A stretch of 64,000 nucleotides of DNA from Podocnemis expansa. Taxonomy: Eukaryota > Chordata > Testudines > Podocnemididae. A program made the position numbers and the translations under genes. Under the pieces are notes generated by a model that made no database searches, was not told the origin of the DNA, and worked only from the letters and a program-made list of their open reading frames with translations. The stretch is taken from positions 50,095,893 to 50,159,892 of the forward strand of contig ML681989.1 of assembly GCA_007922195.1 (NCBI GenBank), in the 5' to 3' direction. Shown one piece after another: positions 47,779 through 55,030 of the stretch (its first letter is position 1; every line of letters begins with the position of its first letter).

Positions 47779-48981
47779 AGTTCTTCTTCAAGCGTTGCTC
47801 AGATACATTCAGTGTCAGGTGTCCGTGCTGCAGCGCACGATTGGCCGGAAACTTTCTTTTGCCTTAGCCTGTCAGGACAAGGCTGGTGGCCAACGCCCCC
47901 TGGCCACCCCGTGGCTGTATATATGGCTTTAGCCCTGCCCCTCCCCAGTTTTCTCTTTTCCACCCTCAGCAAGGGTTATGAAACAGCCTGTTTCTTGCTT
48001 TTGCAAGGGCCTGTCTCTCCACTCTGTTTTATGAGTGTTTTCACCAGAAGGTCTGTTTGCAGACATCGCCAGCGCTCCTATCGAGTCCTTCCAACAGAAA
48101 CCCGAACCCAAGGGACAGCTCCCACGGGAGGTATCTTAAAGGCCTGGGTGAGCTTCACCAGGTGGATTGTGCTCCATTTGCAGATCTTTAAACAAAGGAC
48201 TCAGGAAGACAGGGAGCGAAGGCTGCATAATATTGCCCAAGAACTGGCCCTGCAGCTGACGCCAAGTATGTCAGTCACACCTAAGTATTCACCGGCACCG
48301 ACTGCTGATCTGGCACCGGAGCCTTCTCAGCGCCACTCTCCAACTAAGAATAAAAGCTGCGATCGGCTTCCAACTCAGCACCGTGTACCTGGCTGGCACC
48401 AGCGCCCTCTTGTCACTGCTCTCTAGCTATGAATAAAAGCCGTGATCAGTCTCTGATGCAGTACCACATACTGGATGGGCACCGCTCTCTAGCTACGAAT
48501 AAAAGCTGCATTCAGCCTCTAACATGGCACCGCATGCTCAGTTGGCACTGGAGCCCTCTCAGCACCACTCTCTGGCTACGAATGAAAGCCACAATTGGCC
48601 TCTAACTTGTCATGGTGTGCTCAGTCAGCAGTGGAGTCCTCTTGGTGCTGCTCTCCAGCTATGAATGAAAGTCACGATCAGCCTCTAACTCAGCACCACA
48701 TGCTAGGGTGGCACCAGAGCCCCCTCAATACCACTCTTCAGCAATGCATAAAAAGCCACAGTCGGTCCTAACTCAGCACCGCATGCTGGATTGGCTGTGA
48801 ATAAAGAGCCACGATCGGCATTTGGCTTGGCACCATCTCGGTGCTGTGTGACCTTATCCCCGGTACTTCCTCTCCAAAGAAAAGGGCTGGAGCATCTGAG
48901 CACCATGTGTTGGCAGCAGCACCTCAGGCCAGTCAGCACCAAGGCCCTCTTAGCGTCGCTCCCCACCAGAGCACAGGTAAG
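47779..48981 (+). mobile_element. DIRS-like retrotransposon 5' fragment (plus)
   Basis: Starts in a terminal repeat ('gttcttcttcaagcgttgct', 'cattcagtgtcaggtgtcc', 'gcacgattggccgg') that matches both ends of the element at 55031-60183. A TATA-like 'tatatatggc' lies at ~47917. It continues into leader and gag-start sequence; an open frame at 47812-48426 contains QRTQEDRERRLHNIAQELAL. It is cut off at ~48981, where a dispersed-repeat fragment begins. RT, RNase H and tyrosine recombinase parts are absent. Confidence 0.65.
48290..48840 (+). repeat. ~82-bp tandem array in DIRS-like leader
   Basis: About seven units, each with 'gaataaaagccgtgatc' (or near variants), 'ctaactcagcaccgcatgc' and 'ggcaccggagccctctc'. 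Unit starts fall near 48348, 48430, 48498, 48580, 48663, 48747 and 48798. The element at 55-60 kb has only about four such units at 59370-59660. Confidence 0.8.
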
Positions 48982-49205
48982 AGCGCTTTGAAGAAGGGGG
49001 AGCTTACAGAATTGGAGGAAATAAATGCAGGGAAGTGTACGTCATGAGAACAGGGCATGCTGTAACAACAAATCAAAACAGTTGTAAAGATTCAAACACT
49101 GGGGAACACCAGATAGAGACAGATGAGGTCAAATCACTTGTTGCAGTGACAGAAAAATTCAATGTCCCTAATAAGTCCTGAGGCAATTCAGTCAAATTTG
49201 CAAAT
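48982..49205 (+). repeat. Dispersed repeat body and tail (plus)
   Basis: 'gaagaagggggagcttacag' through 'attggaggaaataaatgc' and 'tcaaacactggggaacacc' to 'aattcaatgtccctaataag'. The head is missing because it joins directly to the truncated DIRS-like element. Confidence 0.8.
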
Positions 49206-49214
49206 AAATTCAGT

Positions 49215-49270
49215 AGAATGAACAAGGAGTCCTGTGGCACTCAAAGACTAAGAAATTTATTTATTGTTGT

Positions 49271-49327
<57 letters not shown>

Positions 49328-49337
49328 NNNNNNNNNN

Positions 49338-49384
<47 letters not shown>

Positions 49385-49470
49385 GTTAGTCTATTGTTAT
49401 GTAAGTGCCACAGGATTCTTTGTTCGTTTTACTGAGCTAGACTAGCACAGCTGCCCCTTTGGAGCTTGGC
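49215..49470. repeat. Head-to-head repeat pair around an (ATT)n tract
   Basis: Plus head 'gaacaaggagtcctgtggca' to 'aagaaatttatttattg' (49217-49268), then (ATT)n at ~49276-49384, then a minus head 'gtgccacaggattctttgtt' to 'gactagcacagctgcccctt' (~49405-49463). It has the same inverted layout as 23413-23630, with a microsatellite expanded at the junction. Confidence 0.85.
49328..49337. other. Assembly gap (10 N)
   Basis: Ten undetermined bases in the (ATT)n tract. True tract length is unknown. The run of isoleucines with X residues in any translation here is an artefact. Confidence 0.99.
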
Positions 49471-50289
49471 AAACAAATTCAGTTTCAGCATCTTCTCTTT
49501 GAAGCCTTGATCTGCTATTCATCTGTCTGAGCACAGCCATTAGTGAATCATTAATGGAGTGATCATGAAGATTCAAATGCTGACCCACTAGTTTTTAGAA
49601 TGTTGTGATTTCTGATGTCAGAATTGTGCCCATAAGCTCATCTTTCTGAGGTCTTGGCTATTTTGTCTCCAGGGGAACAGGAGGGAGAAGCTACCAAATG
49701 TAGGAGCCTTGCATCAGGCGAGGGATCCTGCCCGCTTCCTGCCCAGGGTGGCACAGCAACCACCAAAAAATCAGGAGTCAGACTGGTCAAGAGCAAAGGA
49801 GAAAGCTGACCTGGGGGGAAATGGCTCCATGTTCCAGGCCACAAGCCATGCACTGAAGCAGCAGGTCTCTGGACAACCCAAAAAATGCTGACACTGGCTC
49901 AAGGACTGGCCTGAAGTAGTGAGAAAATGAAGGCAGGGAAATGCATGTGCAGTATGTTGATTTCTACACAATGTTGTACTTTATATGACAGAGTATACAG
50001 GAGCATTATGCTAGAAGATTCTGGACAAACTGTCACTCTGTGTTAAATGCTTCACAACTAATAAGTGGCTTCAGAGATCAACTGTGACCAGAAGCTTCAC
50101 ACTTTCGGGGCAAATTTCTGGGAGAGGCTGTCTTTAAGTAACTCTGAGTATCTTTGGTATCAGGGTAGGTCCTGGGGATTGAGGCCAGGTGTTATGGGAT
50201 GCACATAGGGTATGATATGTGTAACTATCCTGTTTTCTTTTGCAATATAATTGCATGGTTTAATGCCAAATATGCCATGCAAGAGGTCC
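49471..50289. other. No gene recognised
   Basis: Short frames around 49638-49971 on both strands without domains. No repeat ends. Confidence 0.5.
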
Positions 50290-50480
50290 TTAAGGGATGT
50301 TCATAACATGTTCTGCATTATTACTAGGGATAATGTATTTGTGCAGATGTGAAGCTTGTTCCCAGTGGTATCTCACATGGTTCAGGGGATCAGTGTGGCC
50401 TTTCAGCAGCATGTAAACAGTCAGTGCGGTAAGCCCACATCCAGAGAAGATAACAATGACAATGGGGTAGCTAAGTGCCA
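50290..50480 (-). other. Candidate membrane-segment ORF end, unidentified
   Basis: The last ~63 codons of a long minus frame, outside the GC-rich repeats. It has a hydrophobic span (SYPIVIVIFSGCGLTALTVY) followed by a polar tail containing NHVRYHWEQASHLHKY and a stop at 50290-50292. The layout is one transmembrane helix plus a ~35-residue tail. An ag dinucleotide just before the TACCCC codons could be a splice acceptor, but no good pyrimidine tract precedes it. I do not recognise the protein. The rest of the 373-codon frame (50490-51411) is GC-rich repeat and should be ignored. Confidence 0.25.
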
Positions 50481-50551
50481 GTAGCACCCCGGGCTGTCCT
50501 TGGGGGGGGGTGGCAATTGCCCCTGGCCCTGCAGTTCCCTGGGCCTTGAGA

Positions 50552-50967
50552 TAGGGGCATTGCTGGCTCTCAGCACCCGGAGCACGTGCCCCGAATCCCA
50601 GCGCCAGTGCCCCAGATCTGGTGGGGCCACCCCTCTCCCGGTCTCCGGCCCCATTGGGCCGGAGATCTGGGACCCAGCCACCAGTGGCCGTGGCGGCCCC
50701 ATCCCCAGCCGGGGATCTGGGGCCTGGCTGCCTGCAGCCACGGCAGGGAATCCAGGGCCCGGCCGCCCACGGCGGTGGCAGCCCCGGCCCCGGCCAGGGA
50801 TCCGGGGTCCGGCCTGCCACTGCGGCCCTGTCCCCAGCCAGGGATGCGGGACCCAGCCACCCACGGCCGCTTCCGGCCCCGGCCCCGGCCCCGGCCCTGG
50901 CCGGGGATGCGGGGCCTAGCCACAGGTCCCATGTCCCAGGTCCCTCCCCGGGGCAGCGACGCCCCTG
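50552..50967. mobile_element. GC-rich non-autonomous hAT element with TSD
   Basis: Left end 'taggggcattgctggctc', right end 'gggcagcgacgcccctg', matching the ends of 1991-2311. Flanks ccttgaga and ccttgcga form an 8-bp duplication with one mismatch. The interior is made of variant 'ccgggatctggggcc' blocks and a (ggcccc)n tract near 50875. Long frames on both strands are GC artefacts. Confidence 0.85.
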
Positions 50968-51888
50968 CCTTGCGATATACTGCCGTGAGTAGGGCAGTGT
51001 GGGTCCCAAACCACTGCCTCCCATGGCTGCACTGTCCCCTGCCCCCTCCCTCCTGCTTCCAGTGCAAAGCTGAAGGAAGTGGGGGGAAGGGGAGGAGAGC
51101 AGGGCCAGGAGCATGAAATTGTCTTCCACTCTTGGCCAGTCCTCCTCTCCCCCAGGGAGGAACAGCCAGCCAAGGGGCAGGGTGGGAGAGCAGAGCCCAG
51201 CCGCTGGACTGGCCCGCTCTACCCCCAGCTTAGGGGAGGGGCAATAGTGTGGGGCCAGCCTCACATACAGCCAGTCCCCATGAGTGCAGGAAGTGACAAG
51301 AGGGGGGACCTCCGTCCCTCCAGGTACTCCATTATCTGCTCTACTCCTTGTTCCCTCTAGGAAGAGCAGAGCCTTTTCTAGGTCCCTTCCCAGAAGACTT
51401 TGGGCCCACATTGTTGATGGGTGTGCACTCAGAACCCACTTCTACACTGCTTATCCTCTTCCCTGGGGCAGTGTGGTTTCCCAGCCAGAACTCTTTGCCT
51501 TCTGATGATGCTCTGCTGTAATGTGAGCTTTCTTCATATCAGATATATGAGGGCAGTTCTAGAAGACACATAACCTGTAAGTGAGTCTGTGCCTTCCAGG
51601 CAGACCTATCTAACATCATTTGCCAGGGAGACGCATGAGTGTTTGGAATGATTTTTTTCTGCTCAAGAAAAACTGCAGAGAATGTACCATCAGGACAGGA
51701 TGTTGGGGTCACCCTGCAAGTACTGAGCTGACTCTAATCTTGAATACGCCAGGCTTTTTTTTTTAATTCCTGAACCTTTGCACCCATTAGTGCACCTCCC
51801 CTGTGATAACAATGGTGGATGTTCCTGTACAAGGTGCCTTCAATTGGTTGTAGCACCACATTGTGCAGATCTACTTTCAGCAGGTTCA
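50968..51888. other. No gene recognised, GC-rich to 51.4 kb
   Basis: GC-rich continuation with chance frames, then ordinary sequence. A poly-T run lies at ~51757-51766. Confidence 0.45.
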
Positions 51889-51896
51889 GACGCTGC

Positions 51897-52060
51897 CAGG
51901 GCTGTCCCTAGGGGGGTGTGGGACCCCAGGTGTATCTTCCTCTGCCCCCCTCTCCCCCCAAGCACTGCCAGGTGGGGCCAGCCAGTCCAGGGGAGCCGTC
52001 CCATGCTGGGACCGGGCTAGCCAGCCAAAAGGGCAGCTTGTTTCAGTGCTGCCAATTGTG

Positions 52061-52118
<58 letters not shown>

Positions 52119-52417
52119 TTTCAGCTCTATGCCAGAGAAGTGGGGAAGGGGCAGGAGGCCAAGCAGCCGGGGGAGGGGGGTAGCAATATGGGCCCCCCGC
52201 TGCCTCCTGCCCCATCCCTGCTGCTCCAGCACAGAGCTGAAAGCACCATGTGTGGGGGGACGGAGACAGACTGGCAGCGCTGAACCAGGCCACCACTTTT
52301 GTCTGGCTAGCCCAGTCCCCGGCATGGGGTGGGCAGCAGTGCGTGCCCCATGGGGCCCCCCCAAAGTGCAGGGCCCTGGGTGAATGCCCCACTCACCCTT
52401 CCCTAGGGACGGCCCTG
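51897..52417. mobile_element. hAT non-autonomous element with TSD
   Basis: Left end 'cagggctgtccctagggg', right end 'ccctagggacggccctg'. Flanks gacgctgc and gatgctgc form an 8-bp duplication with one transition. Two similar inner segments ('ctgctccagcacagagctga' near 52220, 'ctttcagctctatgc' near 52119) are inverted to each other. Chance frames of 100-210 codons cross it on both strands. Confidence 0.9.
52065..52115. repeat. (CA)n dinucleotide microsatellite
   Basis: About 25 units of ca, inside the hAT element 51897-52417. Source of the TH-repeat and CV-repeat frames here. Confidence 0.97.
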
Positions 52418-52425
52418 GATGCTGC

Positions 52426-53104
52426 CACTGCTGGAGCTGAACCAGTGATAGCAATGGTGGGAAATTACAACTAAATCTAACTGTAGATCCAGTAGGACAG
52501 ATTCTCCAGTTGACTAGTCCTCTGAAATTGCTCTGGCTTGTGCTGAGAGGTGGAGGGAGCCAAACTGACCCTTCCCAGCCCCAAAATAGGAAACCACAAA
52601 GACATTCTAGCCTCCCACAATGTCTTAGGCTAGACCTGCACAGGATCAGCATGGCTCAGATGTGATATAGAAGTGTTTATTAGAGGGATCTGCAGCAACC
52701 TCATGATCAGAAAAGTGGCTTGAACTCCCATCCTAAGTGGTCCTGGAAGCTATTTTAATCTTCAACTCCTACAGTGTTGCTCCTGGAATGGTGGCTGCAC
52801 TGAATGACTTACACAGACAGACCAGAAAATCAATCAGAAGTAAATGAAACAGAAGAAGCTCAGCAATCAACCTATTAGGATCCTGGACCCAGGAAAAAAG
52901 CTGCTATGAGGAAGAAGGACGAACAGGGAACAGGGAACTGCCTGCTGGGGAGGAAGACTTTCCAGCTGAAAAGTTAATGGCAGGAAGAAGTTTCTGCCCA
53001 TTATTCTTGTTGTAAGAGAAGAGAAAATCCCTGGAATGTTTGTTTCTCTTCTCTATATGGAAACAGTGAAAGAAGCCATTTAAATCTTTAGTTTTCCTGT
53101 AGAT
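52426..53104. other. No gene recognised
   Basis: Ordinary sequence between two hAT elements. The last 8 bases (ctgtagat, 53097-53104) are the possible left target duplication of the composite element that follows. Confidence 0.5.
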
Positions 53105-53280
53105 CAGGGGTACTCAAACGGCGGCCCGCAATCCACAATCCGGACCACAAAGACCTTTCTGGTGGACCGCGACAGCAGGGGCGTTGCTGGGGCAGGGAGG
53201 GACCCATGGCACAGGCCCCGCCCCCAGAGGGCAGGCCCTGCCCCCAGCCAGAAGGCCACGCCCCCTGGCTCGGGATAGGG

Positions 53281-53371
53281 CCAGGGGGAGGCTGCGCCGC
53301 CGCCGGTAGCTAGGCTGCAGTGCGGCACGGAGCGGTGCAGCCTAGCCTGGCCCGGCCCGGCCCAGCCCACC
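53281..53371 (+). promoter_or_regulatory. CpG-rich 5' flank of HDGFL2-like exon
   Basis: Directly upstream of the ATG lies 'ggctgcgccgccgccggtag' and a run of cccgg/cccag words, with high CpG density and no TATA-like motif. This resembles the CpG-island promoter/5'UTR of a housekeeping gene. Its first base falls exactly where the two hAT copies stop matching, so it belongs to the host-like segment. Promoter activity is inference. Confidence 0.4.
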
Positions 53372-53443
53372 ATGCCACACAGCTTCAAGCCCGGAGACCT
53401 GGTCTTCGCCAAGATGAAGGGGTACCCGCACTGGCTGGCCCGG
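53372..53443 (+). CDS. HDGFL2: First coding exon of an HDGF-family PWWP protein, closest to HDGFL2 (partial)
   Basis: The ATG in context 'cccaccatg' opens 24 codons reading [20 protein letters not shown] then WLAR, followed at once by a consensus donor gtgagc. The HDGF family starts its PWWP domain with (F)[19 protein letters not shown] and has an intron after that Arg in phase 0. The MPHxFKPGD start points to HDGFL2 rather than HDGF, HDGFL3 or PSIP1. HDGFL2 is a nuclear chromatin reader whose PWWP domain binds methylated H3K36 nucleosomes. Two differences from the family pattern: Ser at residue 4 and Leu for the second Pro of the PHWP motif (residue 22). No further PWWP exon is seen downstream to 64000. 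It may be a displaced copy rather than the working gene. Confidence 0.6.
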
Positions 53444-53552
53444 GTGAGCCCCAGCCCAGCCCGCCTGGGGGCCACCCTGCCCCTGCCCCTGCCCCTGCCC
53501 CTGCCCCACGCTGGGGGCGGGGTCTGAGTGTTGAGAAGCTGGGATGCTCGGG

Positions 53553-53770
53553 GTCATGGGGTGCTGGGGTGGGTGGTGGGGCGGTTGTTGGGGAAATGGG
53601 GTGCAGGGGTGGATGCTGGCAGAGGTGGGGTGCAGGGGGTAATGGGTCATGAGGTGCTGGGGTGGGTGGTGGGGAAATGGGGCACAGAGGTGGATGTTGG
53701 CAGAGGTGGGGTGTAGGGGGTAATGGGTCACGAGGTGCTGGGGTGGGAGCTAGAGGGTGATGGGGTGTCA
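53553..53770 (+). repeat. G-rich minisatellite in the presumed intron
   Basis: Units of ~80-95 bp starting 'gggtcatggggtgctgggg' recur at about 53553, 53646 and 53727. G-rich on the plus strand with almost no C, so the plus strand could form G-quadruplexes. A (ctgccc)n stretch precedes it near 53475-53510. Confidence 0.8.
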
Positions 53771-54221
53771 GGAGATGGTCCCGTATCGTGGGGTGCAGAG
53801 ATGGGTGTTGGAAGAGATGGAGTGAAGAGGGAGAAGATGATGGATTGTGGGGAACAGGGTTGTGGAGAGATGAGGTGAGGAAAGGGATATGGATTGGGGC
53901 AAGAGGACATCAGGGATGACAGTTGGCAGCTGGGGTAGTCGGGTTTTTTTTTGACAAAGTTCAAATGTCTTGGTCAAGGTAGGCGAAGGTCCAAATTCAA
54001 GAGAAAGCAATCCAAAAAAAGTAAAGAAATAAAAAGAGGTTGGGGTCTGTTCAAAAGCACCTGGTGGTCTCGATTTGGCCAGCAGTCTGCATATTGATGG
54101 TCTCAGGGCTAGGTGAGAGGGAGGTTCAAGGTACACGATCCGGGGTGGGGGAGCAGGATGAATCTCAGCATGGGAGTTGTCCTATGTTGTTGAGAGTTAC
54201 TGGCTTGTGATTAAGTTCCAG

Positions 54222-54487
54222 AGGGGGTAGCCGTAGTACTCTAGTTAAGCAAAAGAAACAAGGAGTCCTATTCCCCAGTGTTCGAATCTAAATTACTGCA
54301 TTGATTTGCTGTAACAGTCTGACCTGATCCTATGACTTACACTTCCTTGCATTTATTTTTCTCCCATTCTGTAAGTTCCCCCATCTTCAAAGCATCTGAT
54401 GAAGTTTGATTCTTCTCCCATGAAAGCTCACGAGATAGATAAATTTGTTAGGCTTTAAAAATGCCACAGGACTCCTTGTTGGTTTGG
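54222..54487. repeat. Dispersed repeat, head-to-head pair with hammerhead-like core
   Basis: A plus head ('gagggggtagccgtagtact', 'aaacaaggagtcctattcc', 54224-54270) is joined to an almost full minus copy (54271-54487). The core has CTGATGA (54396-54402) and GAAA (54422-54425), but the stem between them is broken (agtttga against tcccat). It sits inside the presumed composite hAT/intron. Confidence 0.85.
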
Positions 54488-54753
54488 CTTGTTATTGGGT
54501 GTCGGGGGTGGTATTAACTGCATTGTGATACGTTTGTGTGGTGTGGCTAAAGTGCTTGGAGAGGGTATGGAAGAGACACACAGTATGATGATATCTGTTG
54601 GGGACAGTGTCAAGTGACAGCTCCTGGAGGGGGGTGGGGGTATATTGGGTATTACTGATGACTGGGAGGGGTCATGGTGTGTGGGGCATACTGTGTGGGT
54701 GAGAGTGCGTTGGGTAGTGTTCCTGAAAAGTAAAGATGGTAGAGACCCTAGGG

Positions 54754-54989
54754 CAGGGGTACTCAGACGGTGGCCCGCGGTCCACAATCCGGACCTCAAA
54801 GACCTTTCTGGTGGACTGCGACAGCAAGGGCGTCGCTGGGGCGGGGAGGGACCCGGGGCACGGGCCCCGCCCCCAGAGGGCAGGCCCGCCCCCAGCCAGA
54901 AGGCCACGCCCCCTGGCTCGGGATAGGGACCCCGGTGAATGGTGGAAGGCTGAATGTGGACCAGCTCGCAAAAAGTTTGAGTACCCCTG
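54754..54989. mobile_element. Small hAT element, inner copy
   Basis: Left end 'caggggtactcagacgg', right end 'gtttgagtacccctg', 236 bp. Flanks ccctaggg and ctgtagaa agree at only 4 of 8 positions. Its first ~175 bp match 53105-53280. At 54825 an inner segment 'aagggcgtcgctggggcgg' resembles the terminal repeat of the GC-rich hAT family (50552-50967). Confidence 0.75.
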
Positions 54990-55030
54990 CTGTAGAAAAT
55001 ACCATCTGATTTTTTTCTCTCCCCACTCCA

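Larger units (their letters stand above)
53105..54989. mobile_element. Possible composite hAT unit carrying an HDGFL2-like first exon
   Basis: The left end 'caggggtactcaaacgg' at 53105 and right end 'gtttgagtacccctg' ending at 54989 are inverted. The bases just outside are ctgtagat and ctgtagaa (7 of 8 agree). Inside are a 176-bp left arm (53105-53280), a 1,473-bp GC-rich host-like segment with an HDGF-family first exon (53281-54753, itself interrupted by a dispersed repeat), and a complete small hAT (54754-54989). Only one right end exists for two left ends. Alternative: two unrelated hAT insertions flanking a real gene start, the left one truncated. Confidence 0.5.

Noticed and set aside
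47812..48426. 204-codon plus-strand frame as a host gene
   Set aside because: It starts in the DIRS-like terminal repeat and runs into the tandem leader array, and related sequence occurs on the minus strand at 59.7-60.2 kb.
50490..51411. 373-codon minus-strand frame
   Set aside because: Most of it translates the GC-rich hAT element 50552-50967 and its GC-rich flank. Overlapping frames on the plus strand are equally long. Only the last ~63 codons are kept as a weak candidate.
51886..52652. Frames of 100-211 codons on both strands
   Set aside because: They run through a hAT element with target duplication and a (CA)n tract, and contain CV or TH dipeptide repeats.
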